Assembly: GCF_026241855.1 (NCBI RefSeq)
Contig: NZ_JAPJDC010000001.1
Location: forward strand, 1,054,001-1,118,000
DNA: 64,000 nucleotides
Direction: 5' to 3'
Origin: Curtobacterium flaccumfaciens pv. betae
Lineage (GTDB): Bacteria > Actinomycetota > Actinomycetes > Actinomycetales > Microbacteriaceae
Below, piece by piece: positions 8,529 through 15,946 of this stretch (position 1 is the first letter of the stretch; every line of letters starts with the position of its first letter). The notes beneath the pieces were generated by a model. It did not search any database. It was not told the origin of the DNA and saw only the letters and a list, made by a program, of their open reading frames with translations. The translations under genes were made by a program, and so were the position numbers.

Positions 8529-10186
8529 GCGGCACCACCGACGTCCTGACCGTCGAGCACCTCACCGTCACCTTCGACGTCGACGGCGAGGTCGTCCGCG
8601 CCGTCGACGACGCCTCGTTCACCGTCGCCCGGGGCGAGGTCGTCGCGGTCGTGGGGGAGTCCGGCTCCGGCAAGAGCATGACCGCGATGACCGCGATGGG
8701 CATCGCCCCCGACGGTGCGCGCGCCTCGGGGAGCATCCGGCTCGGCGACCTCGAGGTCATCGGCACCGACGAGCGCACCCTCCGGTCGGTCCGGGGCCGC
8801 AGCGTGTCGATGATCTTCCAGGACCCGTCCGCGGCGCTGAACCCGGTGTTCACCATCGGGTTCCAGCTCGCCGAGGCCGTCCGACGCACCGACGGCCCGC
8901 ACGACCGCGCCGCCGTCCGGGAGCGCTCGCTCGAGCTGCTCCGCGCCGTGGAGGTCCCCGAACCCGAACGCCGCCTGGGCCAGTACCCGCACGAACTCTC
9001 CGGCGGACAGGCCCAGCGCGTGATGATCGCGATGGCGCTCGCCGCCGACCCGGACCTGCTCATCGCGGACGAGCCGACGACCGCCCTCGACGTCACCGTG
9101 CAGGCCGAGGTGCTCGACGTCCTCCGCGCGCTGCGCGAGCGCACCGGCACCGCGATCCTGCTCATCACCCACGACATGGGCGTCGTCGCGGACCTCGCCG
9201 ACCGCGTGGTCGTGATGCGCCGCGGACGCGTCGTCGAGACCGGCACCGCAGCGGCGGTCTTCGCCGCACCGTCCGCCGACTACACGCGGGAACTCCTCGC
9301 TGCGGTCCCGCGGATGGGCACCGGGTCCGGCCAGGAGGCCCGGCTCGGCTCCGCCACGGAGCCCCCGGCCGCCGTGCTGGACGTCCGGCACCTCGTGGTC
9401 GAGTACGGCGGCGCCCTGCGCGGGCGCTTCCGTGCCGTCGACGACGTGTCGTTCACCGTCGGCCGTGGCGAGATCGTCGGCCTGGTGGGAGAGTCCGGCA
9501 GCGGCAAGACCACCATCGGCCGGGCCGCGGTCGGCCTCGCGCCGATCACCTCGGGCTCGGTGGTCGTCGACGGCACCGACGTCGCCGGCGCACGACGAGC
9601 CGCGCGCCGGCAGATGCGCCAGCACGTCGGCGTGGTGTTCCAGAACCCGCTCCGGTCGCTCAACCCCCGGTACACGGTCGGGCAGACCGTCGCCGAGCCG
9701 CTCCGCCAGATCCTCCGGCTGCCGGCGGTGCAGGTCGAGGAGCGGGTCGAGCGGCTCCTCGCCGACGTCGGTCTCGACGGCGGCTACGCCGAGCGCTACC
9801 CGCACGAACTCTCCGGTGGCCAACGGCAACGCGTCGCGATCGCCCGAGCGGTGGCCCTCGACCCCGCGCTCCTGATCGCCGACGAGCCGACGAGTGCGCT
9901 CGACGTGTCGGTGCAGGCCCGCGTGCTCGACGTGTTCCGCGAGCTGCAGGAGCGCCTCGGGTTCGCGTGCCTGTTCGTCACGCACGACCTCGCCGTGGTC
10001 GACACCCTGTGCGACCGGGTCGTCGTGCTGCACGGCGGCCGGGTCGCCGAACACGGGACGTGCGATGCCATCCTGCGCTCGCCCCAGGACCCGTACACAC
10101 GACGGCTCATCCAGGCCGCCCCGGTGCCGGACCCCGGGGAGCAGGCACGCCGACGCTCCGAGCGCCTGGCGGCCCGCGCAGGCTGA
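8525..10186 (+). CDS. Fused double ATPase of the peptide ABC transporter (DppD-DppF type)
   Basis: Two complete ABC domains lie in one 553-residue chain. Domain 1 has GESGSGKS, LSGGQAQR and LLIADEPTTALD; domain 2 has GESGSGKT, LSGGQRQR and LLIADEPTSALD. It energises the two permeases at 4685-6507. The linker between the domains contains SGQEARLGS, encoded by a copy of the dispersed GGAGGC motif at 9327-9348. It is the last gene of the operon and stops 18 bases before a convergent gene. Confidence 0.93.
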   Translation: MSGTTDVLTVEHLTVTFDVDGEVVRAVDDASFTVARGEVVAVVGESGSGKSMTAMTAMGIAPDGARASGSIRLGDLEVIGTDERTLRSVRGRSVSMIFQDPSAALNPVFTIGFQLAEAVRRTDGPHDRAAVRERSLELLRAVEVPEPERRLGQYPHELSGGQAQRVMIAMALAADPDLLIADEPTTALDVTVQAEVLDVLRALRERTGTAILLITHDMGVVADLADRVVVMRRGRVVETGTAAAVFAAPSADYTRELLAAVPRMGTGSGQEARLGSATEPPAAVLDVRHLVVEYGGALRGRFRAVDDVSFTVGRGEIVGLVGESGSGKTTIGRAAVGLAPITSGSVVVDGTDVAGARRAARRQMRQHVGVVFQNPLRSLNPRYTVGQTVAEPLRQILRLPAVQVEERVERLLADVGLDGGYAERYPHELSGGQRQRVAIARAVALDPALLIADEPTSALDVSVQARVLDVFRELQERLGFACLFVTHDLAVVDTLCDRVVVLHGGRVAEHGTCDAILRSPQDPYTRRLIQAAPVPDPGEQARRRSERLAARAG

Positions 10187-10204
10187 GGCGGGCGGGAGTC
10201 CGGT

Positions 10205-10786
10205 TCAGCGCACCTCGGCCGAGGCCCACAGCACGCCGACACCGCGGCCCACCGGGTGCAGCAGCGGCACCGCGACGAGCACCGCCGCGGCCAGGTAGGC
10301 GACGGTCTGCAGCAGCCCCGGGACCGCGATGGCCACGCCGAGCGACGCCTGCGGGAGCGCCGTGAGGAGCACGGTCTCCGACAGCAGTGCGGTGACGAAC
10401 CACGCCGCGGCCGCCACCGTGACGATCCAGCCGAAGGCCCGCTGCACACCCGGTTCACTCCGGACGGTGACGACACCGAAGGCCACGAGCGCCGCCTGCG
10501 CGACGACGAGGAACACGTCGATCAACAGTCCGGGAACCAGCGACACGAGCGCGAACGCGAGCACGGACACCGCGAACGTGAGCGCTCGGCGGTCCCGGGC
10601 GCGCACCGCGGCGACGAGCACGACGACTGCGGCGATGCCGGCGACGACCGTGGCGCCGAGGAGCAACCCGCGGGGCAGGTCCCACGGCGCCAGCCAGACC
10701 GTCCCGACCAGTCCGGCCGCCCCGAACACCAGCGCCGCCACCACCGCGGCCGCCGACACCACCCGTACCCCCGTGCTGCTCTGCAT
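10205..10786 (-). CDS. Multi-pass membrane protein of unknown function
   Basis: The 193-residue protein is mostly hydrophobic, with about six predicted membrane segments such as AAAVVAALVFGAAGLVGTVW and the GLLLGATVVAGIAAVVVLVAAV region. No catalytic motif or named family was recognised. It is monocistronic, convergent with the ABC operon and divergent from the LexA-box gene. Confidence 0.65.
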   Translation of the reverse strand: MQSSTGVRVVSAAAVVAALVFGAAGLVGTVWLAPWDLPRGLLLGATVVAGIAAVVVLVAAVRARDRRALTFAVSVLAFALVSLVPGLLIDVFLVVAQAALVAFGVVTVRSEPGVQRAFGWIVTVAAAAWFVTALLSETVLLTALPQASLGVAIAVPGLLQTVAYLAAAVLVAVPLLHPVGRGVGVLWASAEVR

Positions 10787-10908
10787 GCCCGCACCCTATG
10801 CCCCGGGACCCCGCCAGCGGAACACGCTCCCCGCCGTTCGGTGCCCCGACGACACGCCCGTGCGGCCCCGGGTGCTCGTCCACACGACGCGGTCGACTTG
10901 ACTGTCGT

Positions 10909-10924
10909 TCGAACACACGTTCGA
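10909..10924 (+). promoter_or_regulatory. LexA (SOS) box inside a promoter
   Basis: TCGAACACACGTTCGA is a perfect match to the actinobacterial/mycobacterial LexA consensus TCGAAC-N4-GTTCGA. It overlaps the spacer and -10 region of a plausible promoter with TTGACT at 10898-10903 and TCGAAT at 10921-10926. The expected transcription start is close to 10933. Confidence 0.8.
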
Positions 10925-10932
10925 ATACCGTC

Positions 10933-11262
10933 GTGGGACGGCGTCGCGAGAACCGGTGGCAGCCCCCGGAACACCCGGAGGTCGAGCGTCCGCGCGCGTA
11001 CTCCCTGTCCGAGGATGCCCGCGGCGGTGACGTCTGCCACGCCGTCACCCCGAAGCCGGTCTGGGCGTGGATCCAGTTCCCGACCTTCCACGTCCGGGTG
11101 AAGGCCTTCGCGAAGAGCTGGACCCGCGACGCCGTGCTGGTGGAGTGGGCGCAGTTCGGGCAGCAGGCCGAGGCGTGGGTGTGGCGCTCCGCGGTGAAGC
11201 ACCGCACGCTCCGTGCCGACCGGGACAGCGCGAACCGGAGTCCGCAGAACGCACTGCGTTGA
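10933..11262 (+). CDS. Small SOS-regulated protein of unknown function
   Basis: The 109-residue protein begins GRRRENRWQPPEHPEV after a GTG. It has an aromatic C-terminal half: PKPVWAWIQFPTFHVRV, then AKSWTRDAVLVEWAQFG, then AEAWVWRSAVKHR. From memory, similar small aromatic-rich proteins occur near SOS mutagenesis genes (dnaE2/imuB) in actinobacteria, but I cannot verify homology here. The GTG at 10933 lies nine bases after the LexA box, at the predicted transcription start, so the message may be leaderless. An in-frame ATG at 10798 would put the operator inside the gene and is rejected. Confidence 0.6.
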   Translation: MGRRRENRWQPPEHPEVERPRAYSLSEDARGGDVCHAVTPKPVWAWIQFPTFHVRVKAFAKSWTRDAVLVEWAQFGQQAEAWVWRSAVKHRTLRADRDSANRSPQNALR

Positions 11263-11363
11263 CTTCCGCCCGCACCCCGAGGATGGTTTAGCGAACACGG
11301 GGTCAGCAAGTAACTCACTGATCGAGGCATTCGGTCCGGACCCCTGTCCCAGAAGGAGGCACC

Positions 11364-11516
11364 ATGAAGAACGCAGCGGTGCCGTCCTGGGTCGCCCACG
11401 TGCTCACCCCGCCCGAGGTCATCAGCGCCTACGTCGAGCGTCGGATCAACGATCCGTCCCTCCTGTCGGGCGAGCAGTCGGAACCCACGTACGCAGACTT
11501 CCTGCGCGACGAGTAG
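11364..11516 (+). CDS. Small 50-residue protein of unknown function
   Basis: An ATG at 11364 follows a strong ribosome binding site (AAGGAGG, 11353-11359). It encodes 50 residues containing PSWVAHVLTPPEVISAYVE and ending EPTYADFLRDE. It is acidic, with no membrane segment. An inverted-repeat terminator follows immediately. The strong site, tidy stop and own terminator support a real gene; the function is unknown. Confidence 0.6.
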   Translation: MKNAAVPSWVAHVLTPPEVISAYVERRINDPSLLSGEQSEPTYADFLRDE

Positions 11517-11528
11517 ACGGTCTTCTCC

Positions 11529-11578
11529 AGGAGGACCGGATCACGCACCGCCGTCGGCGGACGTGATCCGGGCCTCCT
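11529..11578. terminator. Bidirectional terminator hairpin
   Basis: Arms 11529-11545 and 11562-11578 pair over 17 bases with one mismatch, between the convergent 50-residue gene and the EamA gene. The right arm, read on the minus strand, contains AGGAGGCCCGG, a copy of the dispersed motif. A short T-rich run (TCTTCGTT) follows. Confidence 0.75.
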
Positions 11579-11584
11579 CTTCGT

Positions 11585-12442
11585 TCACCCCACCGGTCCG
11601 CCGCGTCGGCGACGCGCCGACAGCGTCACGCCGACGCTCGCGGCGGTGACGCACGCCAGGGCGACCGTCTCGAGCACCGACAGCCCCTCGGCCAGCACCA
11701 CCAGGCCGGCCAGGGCGGCGATCGCCGGGCCGAGGCTCTGCAGCACGCCGAACACCCGCGTCGGCATCCGGCGGAGCGCGAGCATCTCGAGGGCGTACGG
11801 CAGCACGCTGGACAGCACGGCGACGGCACCGAAGACGATCAGGAGCGTCGGTTCGCGCAGGACGCCGTCGACCGCGGACCGGAGTCCGAACGGCAACGAC
11901 ACGAGCATCGCGACCACCATCGACACGACGAGCCCGTCGACGCCGGGGATCGCGGCGCCGACGTGCCGGTTCATCACGATGTAGCCCGCCCAGCACCCGG
12001 CGGCCAGGACCGCCCAGACGACCCCACCCACCTCGGTCACCGCGGTCGGGCCGACGCCGAGCAGCACGACCCCGGCGAGCGCCAGCACCGCCCAGAGTGC
12101 ATCGCGCCAGCGCCGGGTGTGCACGAGCGACAGGGCGAGCGGCCCGAGGAACTCGATCGTCACGGCGACCCCGATCGGGATGCTCGCGAACGACAGGTAG
12201 ATGAAGACGTTCATGCCGCCGAGCGCCAGGCCGAGCCCGACCGCACCGAGCCACTGCGCCCGCGTCCAGTGCCGGGCGCGGGGACGGACCACCAGGGCGA
12301 GCACGACGGCGCCGATGACGAGCCGCAGCGTGGCGGCCCCGACCGCGCCGACGTCGTCGAAGTGGGTCTTCGCGATCGCGGCGCCGAGCTGGACGGACAC
12401 CATCGCGGTGAGGGCCAGCAGGGGCGCGGGGATCCGGCTCAT
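11585..12442 (-). CDS. EamA/DMT-superfamily exporter (RhtA-like)
   Basis: The 285-residue protein has about ten membrane helices in two EamA repeats. The second repeat starts near VVWAVLAAGCWAGYIVMNRHVG, and VLPYALEMLALRRMPTRVFGVLQSLGPAIAAL is the region conserved in RhtA-type amino-acid or metabolite exporters. It is the last gene of a kinase-regulator-exporter operon. The start at 12442 is the third of three ATGs created by a tandem 17-bp duplication; the first two open only six-codon frames. Confidence 0.88.
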   Translation of the reverse strand: MSRIPAPLLALTAMVSVQLGAAIAKTHFDDVGAVGAATLRLVIGAVVLALVVRPRARHWTRAQWLGAVGLGLALGGMNVFIYLSFASIPIGVAVTIEFLGPLALSLVHTRRWRDALWAVLALAGVVLLGVGPTAVTEVGGVVWAVLAAGCWAGYIVMNRHVGAAIPGVDGLVVSMVVAMLVSLPFGLRSAVDGVLREPTLLIVFGAVAVLSSVLPYALEMLALRRMPTRVFGVLQSLGPAIAALAGLVVLAEGLSVLETVALACVTAASVGVTLSARRRRGGPVG

Positions 12443-12476
12443 CCTCGGGCTCGGCTCATCCTCGGGCTCGGCTCAT
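12440..12476 (-). repeat. Tandem 17-bp duplication forming two six-codon minicistrons
   Basis: Read on the minus strand, a 17-bp unit ATGAGCCGAGCCCGAGG occurs twice and is followed by the ATGAGC of the EamA gene. The response-regulator TGA overlaps the first ATG. Each repeat then encodes MSRARG and ends in a TGA that overlaps the next ATG in the same ATGA arrangement. The ribosome would have to terminate and restart three times to reach the exporter frame. Confidence 0.85.
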
Positions 12477-13135
12477 CCGAGGTAGGCGAGGACGGCGAGG
12501 ACACGGCGGTGGTCCTCTCCGGTGTCCTCGAGTGCGAGCTTGCCGAAGATGCTCGACACGTGCTTCTCGACGGCACCGGTGCCGATCACCAGGGCACGGG
12601 CGATCGCGGCGTTCGTGCGGCCCTCGGCCATCAGCCCGAGCACGTCACGCTCGCGCGGGGTCAGGGCTGCGAGCGGGTCGCGGCGGCGGCTCATCAGCTG
12701 CGTGACGACCTCGGGGTCGAGCACGGTGCCCCCGGCGGCGATGCGGCGGACGGCGTCGTCGATCTCCTCGAGCCGGGTGACGCGGTCCTTGAGCAGGTAG
12801 CCGATGCCGGTCGCGCCGGCGGCGAGGACGTCCTCGGCGTAGGTGGCCTCGACGTACTGGGAGAGCAGGAGCACGCCCGTCCGTGGGGCGATCCGGCGGG
12901 TCTCGACGGCGGCGCGGACGCCCTCGTCGGTGAAGGTCGGCGGCATCCGCACGTCCATCACCACGACGTCGGGTGCGCCCTCGGGCAGGGTCGCCAGGAA
13001 GGCCCGGGCGTCGGAGTACTGCCCGATGACGTCGATGCCGGCCTCGTCGAGCACGCGGGCCAGGCCCTCGCGCAGCAGGACGGCGTCGTCGACGACGACG
13101 GCCCGGATGCGTGCTGCATCCGGGCCGTCTGTCAT
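12473..13135 (-). CDS. NarL/LuxR-type response regulator
   Basis: The 220-residue protein has a receiver domain (VVVDDAVLLREGL acidic pocket, phospho-acceptor Asp in VVVMDVRMPP, conserved Lys in YLLKDRV). It also has a C-terminal LuxR helix-turn-helix (LTPRERDVLGLMAEGRTNAAIARALVIGTGAVEKHVSSIFGKL). It is the partner of the kinase at 13175-14743. The first codons after the start are encoded by a 13-bp perfect hairpin (13108-13128 region). Confidence 0.93.
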   Translation of the reverse strand: MTDGPDAARIRAVVVDDAVLLREGLARVLDEAGIDVIGQYSDARAFLATLPEGAPDVVVMDVRMPPTFTDEGVRAAVETRRIAPRTGVLLLSQYVEATYAEDVLAAGATGIGYLLKDRVTRLEEIDDAVRRIAAGGTVLDPEVVTQLMSRRRDPLAALTPRERDVLGLMAEGRTNAAIARALVIGTGAVEKHVSSIFGKLALEDTGEDHRRVLAVLAYLG

Positions 13136-13149
13136 GCCGACCAGCCTAG

Positions 13150-13169
13150 TGGGAGCGCGGACGCTCCCG
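13150..13169 (-). promoter_or_regulatory. Hairpin between kinase and regulator genes
   Basis: GGGAGCG and CGCTCCC pair around a four-base loop in the 39-base gap between the kinase stop and the regulator start. It lacks a T-run. It could be an RNA processing or stability element, or a weak attenuator. Confidence 0.35.
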
Positions 13170-13174
13170 TGGGG

Positions 13175-14743
13175 TCACGACCGCTGGTTCGCCGCCGTCG
13201 GGACGCCGTTCAGGGCACCGAGGGGGATCCGGGCGGTGGCCTCGGTCGGGCCGCCCTCGGGGCTCGAGACGACCAGGTCGCCGTCGAGGGCCCGCATGCG
13301 GCCGATCAGGCCCTCGATCCCGTGGCCCTGCTGCGGTCGGGCACCACCCCGACCGTCGTCGGTGACGCTGACGGTCAGGTACCAGAGGCCCGAGGCGTCG
13401 ACGACCAGGCCGAGGTACACCCCGGCGGTGGTGGCGCCGGCGTGCTTCATGGTGTTCGTCAGGAGCTCGCTCACCGTGAAGTACACGTTGCGCTGGATCT
13501 CCGTGGCGAGCTCCAAGCCCTCGGGCAGCCGGACGTCCAGGCCCACCGGGATCGGGGTCCGGGCGACCAGTGCCTCGAGCGCCGCGACGAGTCCGCGGTC
13601 GAGCAGGATCGGCGGAGCGAAGCCGCGTGACAGTGCGCGCAGTTCGTCGAGGGCGTCCTGGGCGTGCTCGGATGCCTCACCGATGAGCTGCTTGGCCTTC
13701 TCGGGGTCCTTCTCGAAGGCGCGCTCGGCGGCGGACAGGTCCATGCGGAGTCGCACCAGCCGCTGTTGCGGGCCGTCGTGCAGGTCGCGCTCGATCTGGC
13801 GGAGTGCCTGCCCCTCGGCGGTGACGGCACCGGCGCGGGAGGCCTGCAGACCGGCGACCCGCTGCTCGAGTTGCTCGGCCCGGAAGCCGCCCAGCAGGCC
13901 GAAGTCGACCCAGTAGTGCGCCAGGACGGACCCGCGGGCCCAGAGCGGGAAGAGCACGACCGAGGCGGCCATCGACAGCAGCCCGAGGGCGCCGACGCCG
14001 GTCACGAACCCGACGCTGTCCGGGAAGTAGCCGACCCGGACGTTGTTCGCGAAGTACAGTCCGCCCACGACGATCGGCCAGGCGAGGCCGACGAGCAGCA
14101 GTGCACCGGTCCCGACGGTCACGACCGCGACGAGCGGGTACACGACCGCGGCGTGCAGCAGGTAGAGCCAGTAGTGCGGGTTGGCGACGGCCGACCCCGT
14201 GCGGGTCCACCAGTTCTGCTGCCAGCGGGGCGTCCAGTCCACCGGGCGGATCGGCCTCGGGTCGGCCCAGCTCATGCGGAGCTTCTCGAACTGTCCGAGC
14301 CACCGCGCCACGAACAGCGCGATGAAGAACATGAGCAGGACGAAGGGGTTGAACAGGTCTCGGAACCCGCCACCGAAGATCGCCGTCGGGAACGCGAAGT
14401 ACAGCGTGCAGAGCAGCACGGCGGTGAGCGCCATGTAGCCGAAGTCACGCGGCAGGCGCTTCCACGCGTCGCGGTAGAACTGCCCGGCGGTCATACCGGA
14501 CCCGCGACCGGAACCACCGACCGGGCCGGACCCGACCCGCGGGGTGGCGCTCCACGACGCCGGCGGGGACTGCGGGGCGTCCTGGGGGTCCTGGTGGTGC
14601 TGGCGCGGGTACTGGGGCATCGGCTTGGTGGCTCCAGGGGGCACGGAGTCGCCCAGCGGGACGGTCTGGGCCTGGTCGGGCGAAGGCGTGACGTCGTCCA
14701 GCGGGACGGTTCGCGCCTGGTCGAGGCGGTCGGTGTCGGTCAT
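13175..14743 (-). CDS. Two-component sensor histidine kinase (HisKA_3 type)
   Basis: The 522-residue protein has a proline/glutamine-rich cytoplasmic N-terminus of about 95 residues with an internal near-repeat (ARTVPLDD / AQTVPLGD). Several membrane helices follow and may form a Putative_sensor-type module. The dimerisation motif RQIERDLHDGPQQRLVRL carries the phospho-His, and the ATPase domain has NTMKHAG and DDGRGG. I used the ATG at 14743. It phosphorylates the regulator at 12473-13135, and the exporter downstream suggests an envelope or efflux response. Confidence 0.9.
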   Translation of the reverse strand: MTDTDRLDQARTVPLDDVTPSPDQAQTVPLGDSVPPGATKPMPQYPRQHHQDPQDAPQSPPASWSATPRVGSGPVGGSGRGSGMTAGQFYRDAWKRLPRDFGYMALTAVLLCTLYFAFPTAIFGGGFRDLFNPFVLLMFFIALFVARWLGQFEKLRMSWADPRPIRPVDWTPRWQQNWWTRTGSAVANPHYWLYLLHAAVVYPLVAVVTVGTGALLLVGLAWPIVVGGLYFANNVRVGYFPDSVGFVTGVGALGLLSMAASVVLFPLWARGSVLAHYWVDFGLLGGFRAEQLEQRVAGLQASRAGAVTAEGQALRQIERDLHDGPQQRLVRLRMDLSAAERAFEKDPEKAKQLIGEASEHAQDALDELRALSRGFAPPILLDRGLVAALEALVARTPIPVGLDVRLPEGLELATEIQRNVYFTVSELLTNTMKHAGATTAGVYLGLVVDASGLWYLTVSVTDDGRGGARPQQGHGIEGLIGRMRALDGDLVVSSPEGGPTEATARIPLGALNGVPTAANQRS

Positions 14744-14790
14744 GCATCCAGCCTCGCGATCGCGGAGCCGTTCCCCCATCCTGCCCTCTC

Positions 14791-14805
14791 CCCACCCCGG
14801 GTGGG
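14791..14805. promoter_or_regulatory. Palindrome upstream of the kinase operon
   Basis: CCCACC-CCG-GGTGGG lies in the 132-base divergent gap between the kinase operon and the AraC-type gene. It is a candidate operator, perhaps for the response regulator or the AraC-type protein. The assignment rests on position and symmetry only. Confidence 0.35.
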
Positions 14806-14875
14806 GTTATCCCCCCTCTTCCACAGGTCGCCCGATCCACGCCCGCTCATCGTGCCCGTGGATCACGCTCGTCGG

Positions 14876-15706
14876 ATGGGTGACGCGCTCCGAGCACTGA
14901 TCGACGCCGTCGGGCTCCAGGTGGGGCCGGGCACCGAGGTCCGGTCCGACGACCAGGCGTGGACGCTCGACGTCGAACCGACGGGCACCCACGCCTGGGT
15001 GGCGACGCGGTCCCGCTCCGTGTGGATCCGGCGCGGAGACGACATCGCGATCGTCGACGCCGGCACCGCCGCCCTCGTCGAAGGGCACACGACGATCACG
15101 ATCAGCACGGCCCCGGAGCGCTCCGGCCCACCCCAGGCCGCGGAGACGTACGCGTTCCCGCACGAGGCACTCTTCGCGCTCACCGGTGTCCTCGTGGGCA
15201 CCGCAACGCTCGGCCCCCTCGCTGACGAGGTCCTCGCACTCCCACCCCTCGCGAGCACCGGCCCACCCGGTGCGCCCTCGCCCGACGTCGGCCTCGCGCT
15301 GCGCCACGTCGGGCACCTCGACGGCGGGAGGTGGCACGGCGCGCAGCAGCAGGCCCTCGCCCGACTCGTCGTCACGACGGTGCTCCGCGACAACCCGCCC
15401 CCGATGCTCGGAGACAACAGTCTCGCGCGGGTCCTCGACCGCCTGTTCGATCCCGCCGGTCGACCATCCGTGCGGGAGCTCCTCGTCGGCATCGACATGT
15501 CGGAGCGCACCCTCGAGCGCCGGTGCGTCGCAGCGACGGGATGCTCGCCCGCGCAGCTCGGCCGCTGGTACCGCAGTCTCGCCGTCCGGAGCGCGCTCAG
15601 CCGTGGAGGCCGCCCGTCCGACGTCGCGACCCGCTTCGGCTTCAGCACGACGTCGTCCATGCGCCGAACCCTCGAGCGGGTCCGACCCCCGACGAACCGC
15701 CGGTGA
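14876..15706 (+). CDS. AraC-type helix-turn-helix regulator
   Basis: The 276-residue protein has a cupin-like beta-rich N-terminal half. A C-terminal AraC module follows (DMSERTLERRCVAATGCSPAQLGRWYRSLAVRSALSRGG, then SDVATRFGFSTTSSMRRTLERV). It is transcribed divergently from the kinase operon across a palindrome. The ATG at 14876 was chosen; a GTG at 14852 is possible. The inducer and target are unknown. Confidence 0.8.
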   Translation: MGDALRALIDAVGLQVGPGTEVRSDDQAWTLDVEPTGTHAWVATRSRSVWIRRGDDIAIVDAGTAALVEGHTTITISTAPERSGPPQAAETYAFPHEALFALTGVLVGTATLGPLADEVLALPPLASTGPPGAPSPDVGLALRHVGHLDGGRWHGAQQQALARLVVTTVLRDNPPPMLGDNSLARVLDRLFDPAGRPSVRELLVGIDMSERTLERRCVAATGCSPAQLGRWYRSLAVRSALSRGGRPSDVATRFGFSTTSSMRRTLERVRPPTNRR

Positions 15707-15745
15707 CCGTCGAGGGCGGGGGAAGGAGGTTCCGCTCCGCGTCGA

Positions 15746-15793
15746 TGACGGTTCTGGTTCACGATCCTCGGGTTTCGTGAACCAGAACCGTCA
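15746..15793. terminator. Long perfect hairpin between convergent genes
   Basis: Arms 15746-15764 and 15775-15793 are perfectly complementary over 19 bases around a 10-base loop. It sits in the 240-base convergent gap between the AraC-type and LacI genes, which holds no gene. There is no T-run. It probably acts as a bidirectional terminator or a transcript-end stabiliser. Confidence 0.65.
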
Positions 15794-15946
15794 CGGCGCG
15801 GAGAAGACCACGTCGTCCCGTCGCCGACCGGTGTGTGCGCGCCAGATGCAGGCAGCCGCGCCGCGCTTCGGAAGCGGCAGCGGGAGCGGCGTCGGGAGCG
15901 ACGGCGAGAGCGGGAGCGAGTCGTCGGGGCCGACCTCCGGAGCGGG

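Noticed and set aside
10798..10932. Upstream in-frame ATG for the SOS gene
   Set aside because: It would place the LexA box and promoter inside the coding region, and the extra residues look non-coding.
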